Of a DNA stretch of 64,000 nt, positions 43,603-53,055 are shown piece by piece. Where the stretch lies: contig DAHUYD010000176.1 of assembly GCA_027315385.1 (NCBI GenBank), positions 1-64,000 of the forward strand, given 5' to 3'. The notes under the pieces were generated by a model that was not told the DNA's origin, searched no databases, and worked only from the letters and a program-made list of their open reading frames with translations. Each line of letters starts with the position of its first letter. Within the stretch, counting starts at the first letter, position 1. Position numbers and translations under genes: made by a program. Source of the stretch: Acidobacterium sp. (GTDB taxonomy: Bacteria; Acidobacteriota; Terriglobia; Terriglobales; Acidobacteriaceae).

Positions 43603-46600
43603 GTGGACGCAACGACCGTAAAAAACAAGATTGGCAAATATGAGATCACGGGCGTCCTGGGCCGCGGGGGCATGGGCGTCGTCTATCGCGCTGAGGACCG
43701 TCGTATCGGCCGCCAGGTCGCGATCAAAACCCTCACTGAGGGTTTCTCCGGCCAGCCCGACATGCTCGAACGCTTCTATCGGGAAGCGCAGGCCGGCATC
43801 CTCCAGCACCCCAACATCGTTATCGTCTACGACCTGGGCGACGAGGACGGCGTCCCCTTCATCGTCATGGAGTTCGTCCAGGGCGAGCCCCTCGACAAGA
43901 TCATCTCCTCCGGCCGCCAGATCACTCTCATCGAAAAGCTCGGCATCATCGAGCAGGTCTGTTCCGCCCTCGGTTACGCCCACCAGCGCGGTGTCGTCCA
44001 TCGCGACATTAAGCCGGCCAACGTCATGGTCCAGACCGACGGCCAGGCCAAAATCGTCGACTTCGGCATCGCTCGCGTCCAGAAGTCCAAAGAGGAAACC
44101 GGCCTCACCCGCACCGGCAACGTCATCGGCACCATCCACTACATCGCTCCCGAACGCCTCAAGGGCCAGCCCTTCGATGGCCGCTCCGACATCTTCGCCA
44201 CCGGCGTCATGCTCTACCTCCTCCTCACCGGTGAGCTCCCCTTTACCGGCGAGGACATCGCCGTCCTCCACAAGCTCGTCAACGATCCCGCCCCTCCCCT
44301 CAGCACTTACCTTTCCTCCTACCCACCCGCACTCGACGGCATCCTCGACCGTGCCCTCGCCAAAAATCCCGCCCAGCGCTACTCCACCGCCGAGGAATTT
44401 GCCGCCGACCTCCACGCGCTCGGCGAACAGCTCAAAAAAGGCCAGGTCTCCGAACTGTTCGGCGACGCCGAGCGCCTCGCCGCTCAGGACCAGTTCGGCC
44501 GCGCCCGCGAAGTTCTCCTCCAGCTCGTTCGCATCGAGCCCCAGCACACTGGCGCCCGCCAGCTTCTTTCCGTCGTCCAGCAGAACCTCGCCCGCCTCCA
44601 GCGCGCCGAGCAGGTCCGCCAGTTGGTCGCTGAGGCCGGCGAGGCCATCGCTTCCGCCCGCTTCGCCGCCGCCCTCGGATCTCTCGAACAGGCCGTTCAG
44701 CTCGATCCCGAAAACGAGGAACTGAAGCAGCGCCTCGAAAACGCGCGTAAACAAAAACTCCGCGCCGACGAAGTCGCCACCCTCATTGCTCAGGCTGAAA
44801 CCTTCCGCGAGCGCGGCGACTGGACCGGCGCCATTCAGGTTGCCGAAAAAGCTCTCAAACTCGACGAAAACAACACCGCCGTCCGCTCCACCCTGGCCGA
44901 GCTCTCCCGTCAGGCGAAGCTGGTTGCGCAGCAGCAGCAGGTCCGCCAGCTCATCGGCAAAGCCCGCGAGGAGTATTCCGCCCGCCGTTTCACCCAGGCC
45001 ATCGAGATCCTGCGCGAGGTCGGCAAAATCGATCCTTCCGCCCCCGAACTCGACGCCCTCATGGCCGAGGCCGCCACCGGCCAGGAGCAGGAACGCCGTC
45101 GCAGGCTCCTCGAACAGATTCACTCCGAAATCGAAAACTGCCTCAACGCCGGCGATTACGACCGCGCTTCCGATCTCATCGATCGCGCCGTCGAAAAGCT
45201 CCCCACTGAATCCTCTCTCCTCCAGCTCAAGTCCCGCGTCGCTCTTCAGGTCCGCGAGCACCGCACCCGCGCCCTCATTGAGTCCACCGTCGCCAGTGCC
45301 CAGCAGGCCCTCCTCAGCTCTCCCGGTGAGGCGCTCCTCATCGTCCAGAAAGCCCTCCAGGAGCTGCCCGGGCAGGAGCGCCTGCTCGCCCTCGAAAATT
45401 CCATCCGCCAGCGTCTCAAAGCCGCCGAAAAGGACGAAGTTCGCGCCCAGTATCTTCGTCAGGCCCAGCAGGCCATCGACCGCAGCGAGTTCGAAAAGGC
45501 GGTCGAGGTCCTCGAATCCTACCGCCTCGAATTCGCCGATGCCGCCGGCGTCGGCGAACTGCTCGATTTCGCCCGCAAAGAACTTGCCACACAGCAGCGC
45601 CGCGCCCTCATTGCCGGCACCGCCAGCCGCGCGCGGGCCCTCATGGAACAGGAGCAGTTCGATCAGGTCATCGCCCTCCTCGAACCCGTCGCCTCTGAAA
45701 CCGGCGATTCTTCGCTCCAGCAGTTGCTGGCCGATGCCCGCGGCCAGCTCGAACAGGCCGCCCGCAAAACTGAGGCGCAGTTGGCGCGCGTCACCCGGCT
45801 CCGTGAACGAGGTCAGCTCCAGGAAGCCATCGGCCTTCTTGAAGCCATGCCCGCCGCCTCCGTCTCCGGCAATGCGGTCAGCTCGCTGCTCAGTGAATTG
45901 CGCGCCGACCTGGCCCGTAAGCAGGCTTCTGAAGCCGCCCTCGCCAAAGCCTCCACCGCCGCGGACCGCGTTAGCTTTCAGGCCGCCCTCGAATCGCTCC
46001 ACGCCATCCAGAGCGCCTGGGGGGATTCCCCCGAAATTGCAAAGGCCATCGGCGACATCGAATCCAAGCGCGCCCAGCTCGCCGGCGCCACCGTTGCCAA
46101 AGCGGTGGACCAGGCCCGCGCCGCGCTCCTTGCCAACAACGCCGCCTCCGCCCTCGAGCAGCTTCGCGCCGTCGCCGAATGGGTCGAGTTCGCTGGCGCC
46201 GCCCAGCAGGCCGACTGGCGCCGCCTCGGAGCTGAAGCCTCAAAACCCGCCGCGCGCAAATCCACCGGCGAAGTCCCCAAAATCGGCTTCGGCCCCGCGG
46301 AATCTGAGCCTGAGCCAAAAAAATCGAAGCTCCTCATTCCTCTCGTTGCCGGCGGAATCGTGGCCGTTGTCGCCGCGGTCCTCCTCGTCATGCACTTCCG
46401 CCCTCCCCAGCCCGTTGCTCAGACCCAGGCGCCCGCTCAGCAGCTTCCCGCCGCGCCCGCGTCCGCCGCTGCGCCGCCTACCGGAACCCTCGCGGTCGCC
46501 GGCAACCTCGACAATGTCCAGATCTTCGTCGACGGCCTGCTCAAGGGCTTCACCCAGAAAAACGGCAGCCTCAACGTGCCTCTCGATCCCGGAACCCACA

Positions 46601-47586
46601 CCATCCGCCTCACTAAGGCGGGTTATTCCGATTTCACGCCCCCGGCTGTCACCATTGCCGCCAACCATCAAACAACCCTGCGCTACGACCTCTCCAAATC
46701 GGCTTCTGCCGCGCCGCCGCCGCCCCCAACCCAGGGCTTTCTCAACCTGCATTCCACTCCCGGAGCTCAGGTCAGCATCGACCACGCCCTCGCCGGTACC
46801 ACCGACGCTCGCGGCAACCTCATCGTTCAGGTCAAGCCCGGCGCCCGCTCCCTCCAGATCGCCCTCAGCGGCTATCAGCCCTTCACCCAGAACTTCAATA
46901 TCCGGGCCGGAGAACAAAATAACCTCTCCGTTGTGCTCACGCCCGTTCCCGCTGCCGCTCCCAAACCCGCCGCTCCGGTTGCGCAGCCTGTTCAGATTCT
47001 CTCCTTCTCGGCCAGCGCCTCGCAGATCGAACAGGGCCAGTCCACCACCCTGCAATGGACCACCGCGAATGCCGGCGAGGTCTCTATCAACAACGGCATC
47101 GCCCGCGTCGATAACTCCGGGCAAACCACCGTCCGCCCGCAGTCCACCACCTCCTATGTGCTCACCGCCACTGGGAACGGCGGCACGCAGCAGCGCTCCA
47201 TCAACATCGTCGTTGAGCCGGCTCCCTCCGTCGCTGCCGCGCCCACACCCTCCGCGCCCGCCGCCCCCGACGACTCCGCTCTCATCCGTGGCGTCATCGG
47301 AAAATTCAGCGCCGCCCTCGCTTCCCACAATGTCGGTGCCATGAAGTCTCTCTGGCCCGGCATGAGTTCCTCCCAGGAAAAAGGATTCCGCAGCTTCTTC
47401 AGGACCAGCGGCAATTCCATATCCGATTCCTGTGATCCATCCTCGCTCAGCATCTCTGGCAGCTCAGCCTCCTGGGCCTGCAATGAGACAACCGGCGTCG
47501 CCGGCAGTTCCTCCAAATTCACCCACAGCATCCATTTCGCTTTCAAAAAGAACGGCGGCAACTGGGTCATCGCGGACCGCCGCTGA
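43603..47586 (+). CDS. Membrane Ser/Thr protein kinase with TPR, PEGA and C-terminal domains
   Basis: The product is 1,327 residues from GTG 43603. The kinase domain (about 10-275) has GRGGMG (P-loop), VAIK, VHRDIKPANVM (catalytic loop near 132-142) and DFGIAR, so it should be active. A long helical region (about 280-890) reads like TPR/coiled repeats. One transmembrane helix is at about 910-930. Outside are two PEGA domains (VAGNLDNVQIFVDGLLKG ... and LHSTPGAQVSIDHALAG ...), an Ig-like domain (ILSFSASASQIEQGQSTTLQW), and a C-terminal NTF2/SnoaL-like domain (VIGKFSAALASHNVGAMKSLWPG). It is likely the kinase opposing the PP2C enzyme and may sense envelope state. No Shine-Dalgarno is obvious. 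Confidence 0.93.
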   Translation: MDATTVKNKIGKYEITGVLGRGGMGVVYRAEDRRIGRQVAIKTLTEGFSGQPDMLERFYREAQAGILQHPNIVIVYDLGDEDGVPFIVMEFVQGEPLDKIISSGRQITLIEKLGIIEQVCSALGYAHQRGVVHRDIKPANVMVQTDGQAKIVDFGIARVQKSKEETGLTRTGNVIGTIHYIAPERLKGQPFDGRSDIFATGVMLYLLLTGELPFTGEDIAVLHKLVNDPAPPLSTYLSSYPPALDGILDRALAKNPAQRYSTAEEFAADLHALGEQLKKGQVSELFGDAERLAAQDQFGRAREVLLQLVRIEPQHTGARQLLSVVQQNLARLQRAEQVRQLVAEAGEAIASARFAAALGSLEQAVQLDPENEELKQRLENARKQKLRADEVATLIAQAETFRERGDWTGAIQVAEKALKLDENNTAVRSTLAELSRQAKLVAQQQQVRQLIGKAREEYSARRFTQAIEILREVGKIDPSAPELDALMAEAATGQEQERRRRLLEQIHSEIENCLNAGDYDRASDLIDRAVEKLPTESSLLQLKSRVALQVREHRTRALIESTVASAQQALLSSPGEALLIVQKALQELPGQERLLALENSIRQRLKAAEKDEVRAQYLRQAQQAIDRSEFEKAVEVLESYRLEFADAAGVGELLDFARKELATQQRRALIAGTASRARALMEQEQFDQVIALLEPVASETGDSSLQQLLADARGQLEQAARKTEAQLARVTRLRERGQLQEAIGLLEAMPAASVSGNAVSSLLSELRADLARKQASEAALAKASTAADRVSFQAALESLHAIQSAWGDSPEIAKAIGDIESKRAQLAGATVAKAVDQARAALLANNAASALEQLRAVAEWVEFAGAAQQADWRRLGAEASKPAARKSTGEVPKIGFGPAESEPEPKKSKLLIPLVAGGIVAVVAAVLLVMHFRPPQPVAQTQAPAQQLPAAPASAAAPPTGTLAVAGNLDNVQIFVDGLLKGFTQKNGSLNVPLDPGTHTIRLTKAGYSDFTPPAVTIAANHQTTLRYDLSKSASAAPPPPPTQGFLNLHSTPGAQVSIDHALAGTTDARGNLIVQVKPGARSLQIALSGYQPFTQNFNIRAGEQNNLSVVLTPVPAAAPKPAAPVAQPVQILSFSASASQIEQGQSTTLQWTTANAGEVSINNGIARVDNSGQTTVRPQSTTSYVLTATGNGGTQQRSINIVVEPAPSVAAAPTPSAPAAPDDSALIRGVIGKFSAALASHNVGAMKSLWPGMSSSQEKGFRSFFRTSGNSISDSCDPSSLSISGSSASWACNETTGVAGSSSKFTHSIHFAFKKNGGNWVIADRR

Positions 47587-47620
47587 TCTCATCCGCGCCC
47601 GAGCAGGCATCCTCCGTCGC

Positions 47621-48133
47621 CTACTCGTGTACCTTGATGATGAAAGCGCTGAACATCGTCCCTGGAGACAGAATCAGCTGGTGCGGCGTGCCCGCCCGGA
47701 CAGTGAATACGTCGCCGGCCCCGATCGACTGGTGCTGGCCGCCATCGATCCGCAGCCCTCGAGTCTCTCCGTTCGCGTCCGTCTGAGCGTCGATCACCTG
47801 GCCTCCGGTCACCACCGTGGCGTTGCCCTGTTCCACCACCATCACATCGTCCCAGTGCGCATCCACCTCAGCACCGCCGCTGCGCCCCCACACCGTCAGC
47901 ACCATCTGGTACGTGCCAAAATTCTCTACCGTCGCTTCCGCCATGCCCGTGGATCGGGCCCTTTGCATCATTCCCGCCAGTTGCGCGCGCAGCCTGCCTA
48001 CCGGGAATGCCACGGCGCCCTGGGCAAGCCCGGGAGCGCTTCTGGATACGTTTTGCCCACTATTCCTCGCCGGCTGAGCGGACACGGACATGCTGATCGC
48101 CAGCGCCGCCGCGCCGAATACTAGCTTCTTCAC
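47621..48133 (-). CDS. Periplasmic cupin-domain protein
   Basis: The product is 170 residues with a Sec signal peptide (MKKLVFGAAALAISMSVSAQ). The cupin barrel is marked by HWDDVMVVEQGNATVVTGG and a second motif GDVFTVRAGTPHQLIL. The metal-binding set is partial (one His in each motif). The function could be small-molecule binding or a dioxygenase-like enzyme. It is convergent with the kinase gene, 34 bases away. Confidence 0.8.
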   Translation of the reverse strand: MKKLVFGAAALAISMSVSAQPARNSGQNVSRSAPGLAQGAVAFPVGRLRAQLAGMMQRARSTGMAEATVENFGTYQMVLTVWGRSGGAEVDAHWDDVMVVEQGNATVVTGGQVIDAQTDANGETRGLRIDGGQHQSIGAGDVFTVRAGTPHQLILSPGTMFSAFIIKVHE

Positions 48134-48252
48134 AGGAACTCCTCTCGTAGTCGCCTTCTTGCACTGCTTTTTCCTGGGGCCCGCTGAAAACTATACGCCG
48201 CAAATCTCCCGCAACCGAGCCAGCCGCCTCCGCCCCAACCTCCCAGGCAGCC

Positions 48253-50241
48253 TCAGCCGGACGCGGCCTCGCTCGACGAAGCCTCGAAATGCTCGTGGAT
48301 CGTCTGTGCCGTGCGCGGCGGCACAACCGCCGACAACGCCTCCAGCGTCGCCGTGGAGATCGACCGCAGGCTCCCGAAATGCTCCAGCAGCCGCTGGCGT
48401 GTACGCGGCCCCACCCCCGGTATCGCCAGCAGTTCCGAATCCCGATCCCGCATCTCCCGGCGCTTCCGATGGTAGGCGATCGCAAACCGGTGCGACTCGT
48501 CCCGGATCCGCTGAATCAGGTGCAGAACCGGCGACCGCCGATCCAGCACAATCGGTTCGTCTTCCTGCCCGTACAGATAGATCACCTCTTCGCGCTTCGC
48601 GATCGCCGCCAGCGGCTGGCTCACGATTCCCAGCGATTCAAGCGCCTGGGCCGCCGCGTGCAATTGGCCCAGCCCTCCGTCGATCAGTATCAGCGACGGC
48701 GCCTCCGCGCCCGCTGGCCGCGCCTTTACCCCATCCCCGTCCTCGCCTCTCTCCGCCTCGTGCTTCTCCGCGTTCTCCGCCAGATGCCGGTATCTCCGCG
48801 CGATCACCTCCCGCATCGAGGCGAAATCGTCCACGCCCTCTACCGTCCTGATCCTGAATTTCCGGTACGCCGCCTTGTTCATCTCCCCGTTCTCCCACAC
48901 CACCATCGACGCAACCGTCTCCGCGCCCTGGATATGCGAGATGTCGAAGCATTCGATCCGGCGCGGCGCTTCCTCCAGCGTGAAGATGTCCTGTAGCGCA
49001 TCCTCCACCGCCTTGCGCGTAGGCCGCAGAACCCTGAATCTCTGGTCGTACGACTGCTTCGCGTTCTGTCCCGCCAGATCCACCAGCGAGCGCTTCTCCC
49101 CACGCTGCGGAATCGCGATCTCCACCCGGTGATGCGCCTGCACTCCCAGCAGATCCGCCAGCGTCCCCCGGTCGCCGAAATCCACCGGCACATAGATCGC
49201 CGACGGCACATACGGCTGATCGATATATAGCTGCTTCAGCAGCGCAGAGAAGAGCGTTGCCGCATGGAACTCGGGCCCCCCCGCCCGGTCCGCACCCGCC
49301 CTGCCCGCCGCCCCAGCCGGAACGCCCCCTGCCTCATCCCGCGCCTCCTCATGCGCCTCGTCCATCTCCACCATGAACTCCGGCAGCTCTTCCCAGAAGA
49401 ACTCCCGCCGATCCACAATCTTGCCCTCGCGCATGTGGAACAGGTTCACCGCTATCATCCCGTTTTCGTAGTGGAACCCGAATACATCCGCGTCGTCGTC
49501 CTGCGCCGACGCGATCCGTTGCTTCTCGCTCATCTGGCTCAGCGTCACCAGCAGATCGCGATACTTCGCCGCCAGCTCGAACTGCTCCCCGGCCGCCGCC
49601 TGCGCCATCCGCCCGTGCAGCGACTTCTCCAGCTCCCCGGTGCGCCCTTCCAGAAACGTCTGCGCGTCCCGAACGGCCTCGCCGTAGGCTTCCGGCGTGG
49701 TCAGCGCCCGCACGCACGGCCCCAGGCAGCGGTGAATGTAGTACTGCAGGCACGGCCGCGCATGTTCGCGGTTCAGATCCACCTTGCAGCTCGGCAGCAG
49801 AAACGCCCGATGGATCAACTCGGCCACCCGGTACGCCAGATTCCCCGGAAAGTACGGCCCGTAATAAGCCGACCCGTCGTGCCGCAGCCGCCGCGTCACA
49901 AACACCTTCGGATACCGGTCGCCCAGCGTCAGCTTCACGTATGGATACGTCTTGTCGTCCCGCAGCAGTATGTTGAACCGCGGCTTGCGCTGCTTGATCA
50001 GGTTGTTTTCGAGCGCCAGCGCCTCGCGCTCGTTATCCACCAGGATGTAATCCAGATCCGCCGCCTCGCGCATCAGCGAGCCCGTCTTCGCATTCGCCTG
50101 CGACGCCTCCAGCAAATACGACCGCACCCGCGACCGCAGGTTCTTCGCCTTCCCGACGTAGATCACCTCGCCGTCGGCGTTCTTGTACAGATACACCCCT
50201 GGCCGTGCGGGCAGGGTCCGTATCTTCTCGTGGAGGTCCAT
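48253..50241 (-). CDS. uvrC: Excinuclease ABC subunit C (UvrC)
   Basis: The product is 662 residues. UvrC makes the two incisions in nucleotide excision repair. The GIY-YIG nuclease is at the N-terminus (GVYLYKNADGEVIYVGKAKNLRSRVRSYL). The cysteine region (CKVDLNREHARPCLQYYIHRCLGPC) is intact and the UVR motif (about 200-235) follows. The RNase H-like domain (FDISHIQGAETVASMVVW) and the C-terminal helix-hairpin-helix (IPGVGPRTRQRLLEHFG) close it. An insert of about 35 residues rich in Ala, Gly and Glu (HEEARDEAGGVPAGAAGRAG) after EFMVEMDEA is unusual for the family. Confidence 0.97.
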   Translation of the reverse strand: MDLHEKIRTLPARPGVYLYKNADGEVIYVGKAKNLRSRVRSYLLEASQANAKTGSLMREAADLDYILVDNEREALALENNLIKQRKPRFNILLRDDKTYPYVKLTLGDRYPKVFVTRRLRHDGSAYYGPYFPGNLAYRVAELIHRAFLLPSCKVDLNREHARPCLQYYIHRCLGPCVRALTTPEAYGEAVRDAQTFLEGRTGELEKSLHGRMAQAAAGEQFELAAKYRDLLVTLSQMSEKQRIASAQDDDADVFGFHYENGMIAVNLFHMREGKIVDRREFFWEELPEFMVEMDEAHEEARDEAGGVPAGAAGRAGADRAGGPEFHAATLFSALLKQLYIDQPYVPSAIYVPVDFGDRGTLADLLGVQAHHRVEIAIPQRGEKRSLVDLAGQNAKQSYDQRFRVLRPTRKAVEDALQDIFTLEEAPRRIECFDISHIQGAETVASMVVWENGEMNKAAYRKFRIRTVEGVDDFASMREVIARRYRHLAENAEKHEAERGEDGDGVKARPAGAEAPSLILIDGGLGQLHAAAQALESLGIVSQPLAAIAKREEVIYLYGQEDEPIVLDRRSPVLHLIQRIRDESHRFAIAYHRKRREMRDRDSELLAIPGVGPRTRQRLLEHFGSLRSISTATLEALSAVVPPRTAQTIHEHFEASSSEAASG

Positions 50242-50478
50242 CGCAGCGCTTCCTTTATTAGTGTACCGAGCGCATCTCTCGCTCCCCGAGGCGGCGAAAA
50301 GACGCCTTTATCGGTAAAAAGTACCCGGCGCCCCTCCTCCAGCGGCTCATAACATCGCTCCTATCTGCCTATAAACACAATAGTTAATCGCAATCCCAGG
50401 TTTGGTCTGGCGGATGCAAGTACAAGGCTGACACGGGGGAGGGTAGTAGCCTCTCCAACTGATCACGGAGCGCAGACT

Positions 50479-51237
50479 ATGACCCGCATTTCAGCCTATG
50501 CCGTCGGAGCGACGGCGGCGGTATTGATCCTCATCGGCACCACCGGCTGCACCGGTAAAAAATATGTCCGCAGCCAGACTCAGCCGGTCATCCAGCAAAC
50601 CAACGAGCTGGACGAGGCCACCGCGAAGACGCAGTCCGATATCCGCGACACCGATGCGCGGGCGCAGCAGGGCATCCAGCAATCGCAGAACCTGGCCAAC
50701 CAGGCCCAGCAGAATGCCCAGAATGCCCAGCAGGCGGCGAACGGCGCTCAGCAGTCTGCCCAGGATGCCGTCAATCGCGCCGACTCCCTCAAAGGCCTCA
50801 TCGCCAACCTCGACAACTATCGCCAGGTCGCGAATGTCCAGGTCCACTTCGGCTTCAACAAGGCCTGGCTGTCCCAGAGCGACCGCACCCAGCTCGACCA
50901 GTTCGCCTCGCAGCTCGGCTCCGCGCAGAGCTATATCCTCGAAGTCACTGGCGGAACCGACTCCGTCGGATCGAAGCAGTACAACTACAACCTCAGCGAT
51001 CGCCGCGCCATGGCCGTCGTCCAGTACCTCGCATCGAAGTACAACATCCCCCCGCACAAGTTCTATCTCGTCGGCCTCGGCAAGGATCAGGAAGTCGCCA
51101 CCAATCGCACCGCTGCGGGACGTGCCGACAACCGCCGTGTCGAAGTTCAGCTCCTCAGCAACTCCGGCAACTCGGCTCCTGCCACCCAGACCGGCGAAGC
51201 ATCCGCCCCCACCGGCTCTGGAACCTCTGTGCAGTAG
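50479..51237 (+). CDS. OmpA-family lipoprotein
   Basis: The product is 252 residues. A lipoprotein-type signal leads to Cys24 (LILIGTTGC), though the lipobox is not ideal. Residues about 35-115 are a Gln/Ala-rich coiled coil (NLANQAQQNAQNAQQAANGAQQ). The C-terminal OmpA domain binds peptidoglycan: VQVHFGFNKAWLS ... VTGGTDSVGSKQYNYNLSDRRAMAVVQYL ... GRADNRRVEVQLL. The usual GHTD-type motif is GGTDSVG. It probably tethers the outer membrane to the cell wall. GGAG lies 8 bases before the start. Confidence 0.9.
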   Translation: MTRISAYAVGATAAVLILIGTTGCTGKKYVRSQTQPVIQQTNELDEATAKTQSDIRDTDARAQQGIQQSQNLANQAQQNAQNAQQAANGAQQSAQDAVNRADSLKGLIANLDNYRQVANVQVHFGFNKAWLSQSDRTQLDQFASQLGSAQSYILEVTGGTDSVGSKQYNYNLSDRRAMAVVQYLASKYNIPPHKFYLVGLGKDQEVATNRTAAGRADNRRVEVQLLSNSGNSAPATQTGEASAPTGSGTSVQ

Positions 51238-51261
51238 CCTCCATCGGGTTCTCCTCAGGAA

Positions 51262-51294
51262 GAAGGGCGCATGGCCAAAAGCCGTGCGCCCTTC
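51262..51294. terminator. Bidirectional terminator hairpin
   Basis: GAAGGGCGCATGGC pairs with GCCGTGCGCCCTTC around a 5-base loop (CAAAA), a 14-bp stem with one G-T pair. It lies 24 bases after the OmpA-like gene and before the convergent molybdoenzyme gene's end. GTATTT follows on the plus strand. Confidence 0.75.
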
Positions 51295-51325
51295 GTATTT
51301 CCTGCCCGCGGCTCGCCCTCGCGCC

Positions 51326-52087
51326 TCAGATCCCCGCGTACCAGGCGTACCCGTATTCAGGATCGATCGAGCCCAGCCCTTTCCCGAATTTCTTCAGGTC
51401 GTCCGTCGCCGTCAGGCGGATGATGTACTTCACGCTCTTATACCCCAGCTGCCGCGGCACACGCAGCCGCAGCGGCCCGCCAAAGCCCACCGGCAGATCG
51501 CCGTCGTTCATCCCCCACGTCACCAGCGTCTGCGGATGCAGCGCATCCCCCATGTCCACGCTCTCCCACATCACGTGATCGATGGAGTAGTAAACCACGT
51601 AGCGCGCCTTCGGTTGCAGGCCCGCTGCGGATAGAACGTGGTGCAGCGGCGTCCCGATCCACTCCGCAATGTACGACCACCCCTCCTCGCAGGCGACCTC
51701 CGTAATCTGGCTGCTCACCGGGAAGTTGCTCCGCAAATCCGCAAGCGACAGCGACAGTGGCCGGTCGACCATCCCATTCACGTCCAGCCTCCAGTCCGCG
51801 AACCCCTGCGCCTGCGACCGCTCAAATGCCTTCCCGCGAGGGATCGCCTCATTGGCGAACGGCGTCTTCGAAATCATGCTGCGCGGGAACGTGCGCGCCC
51901 CCGAGTGCAGCGTCAGCAGTCTCTGCGTCGCATACGTCAGCGTCTCGCCCGGCCCGTAGATCCCCCCGTTGTCCGGAGGGATCAGCCCGTAGCGGCCGGC
52001 CAGTCGGGCGGCTTCGTCCAGTCCCGCAATCCCGGCCCCGGCAACGATCCCTGCTGTGATCAGCTTGCGGCGGCTCAGCGGGCTCAT
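51326..52087 (-). CDS. Tat-exported molybdopterin oxidoreductase, sulfite oxidase family
   Basis: The product is 253 residues with a twin-arginine signal (SRRKLITAG). It has the sulfite-oxidase/MsrP-type fold: WRLDVNGMVDRPLSLSLADL, the molybdenum-ligand Cys133 in EVACEEGWSYIAEWIGTPL, VYYSIDHVMWESVDM, and GGPLRLRVPRQLGYKSVKYI. It overlaps the upstream cytochrome b gene by 4 bases, so the pair likely forms a membrane-linked periplasmic redox system, as in MsrP-MsrQ, though the partner is not of the MsrQ type. The substrate is unknown. Confidence 0.92.
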   Translation of the reverse strand: MSPLSRRKLITAGIVAGAGIAGLDEAARLAGRYGLIPPDNGGIYGPGETLTYATQRLLTLHSGARTFPRSMISKTPFANEAIPRGKAFERSQAQGFADWRLDVNGMVDRPLSLSLADLRSNFPVSSQITEVACEEGWSYIAEWIGTPLHHVLSAAGLQPKARYVVYYSIDHVMWESVDMGDALHPQTLVTWGMNDGDLPVGFGGPLRLRVPRQLGYKSVKYIIRLTATDDLKKFGKGLGSIDPEYGYAWYAGI

Positions 52088-52848
52088 GGCCCCTCCCTTC
52101 TCGTTGCGGCGCGCCCGGTGATCATCGCCCGCATCCGGCTCCGGAATCCCGCCAGCGCAATCATCGTGACGTGTACCCCCAGAAACAGCACCAGCGCGCC
52201 GGTCAGGAAAAAGTGCAGCGTGCGCGCCGACTGTCGCCCTCCCAGCAGCACAACCGACATGGGAAACGCCCCCGTAAACGACGGCGACATCGCCAGCCCT
52301 GTCCAGATGATCAGCGGGAAGACGACGAAAATCACCACGATATAAGCTGTCCGCTGCAGCGCGTTATACCTCTCGGCTTCCGCCGCATCCGGCGGCGCGC
52401 GGTGCAGATACCTCCCCATCACCTTCCTCAGAGCGCGCCAGTTCCGCTGCCCGCGCTCCGGAATAATGTTCCGCAGGAAATGTCCCGTGAACACCCCGTA
52501 CAACCCATACGCCAGAGCCGTGAACACCAGCAGCCACGCGGCTTCGAAGTGCAGATAGCGGCTCCACCCGTTTTCGTCCGGCATCACCGTGTGGTACCCC
52601 GTCGGCACCAGGTCGCGCGAAGCCGGTATCGGAATGATGAACAGCGGATGCATCTGGTCCGTGCCGGTCTCGCCCCAGTAGAAGCGCGGATGCGACACGA
52701 TAATCTCGCATCCCGTCACCAGCAGCGCCACAAAAGCAATCGCCGTCAGCCAGTGCGTCACGCGGACCGTCAAAGGATGTCGTTGCCCAGCGCTCGCCCG
52801 CGCCGCGGCAGTCCTTTCCCGGTTCTGAACAGTGGCTGGGGAAGACAT
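52084..52848 (-). CDS. Cytochrome b561-type membrane subunit
   Basis: The product is 254 residues from ATG 52848. Transmembrane segments include VTHWLTAIAFVALLVTG, AAWLLVFTALAYGLYGVF, AYIVVIFVVFPLIIWTGLAM and TLHFFLTGALVLFLGVHVTMI. Histidines placed to hold haem are in RVTHWL, YLHFEA, LHFF and GVHVTM. This is the di-haem cytochrome b561/hydrogenase-type b fold, expected to pass electrons between the quinone pool and the molybdoenzyme encoded next. Confidence 0.9.
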   Translation of the reverse strand: MSSPATVQNRERTAAARASAGQRHPLTVRVTHWLTAIAFVALLVTGCEIIVSHPRFYWGETGTDQMHPLFIIPIPASRDLVPTGYHTVMPDENGWSRYLHFEAAWLLVFTALAYGLYGVFTGHFLRNIIPERGQRNWRALRKVMGRYLHRAPPDAAEAERYNALQRTAYIVVIFVVFPLIIWTGLAMSPSFTGAFPMSVVLLGGRQSARTLHFFLTGALVLFLGVHVTMIALAGFRSRMRAMITGRAATRREGP

Positions 52849-53055
52849 GCGCGCGAGTATAGCACGCGCAAAACATAGGCTGCTCCAACACTTCGCCTCA
52901 GCCGGCCCCATGGGCTCCGCTCTCCGCCGCCCGATGCGCAAGACCAGGCGCAAGACCAAACCGCGCGCATCGCCCCTGATCCGGGCCCGCCCTCACAGCC
53001 TTGCTCTTCTTACAGCCTTGTTCTTCTCAATGATCGAAAACGGCGCTCGCGCTCG

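Noticed and set aside
50479-51237. OmpA-like lipoprotein as the missing TssJ
   Set aside because: TssJ is a small transthyretin-like lipoprotein; this protein has a coiled coil and a peptidoglycan-binding OmpA domain. It is also separated from the T6SS genes by uvrC and others.
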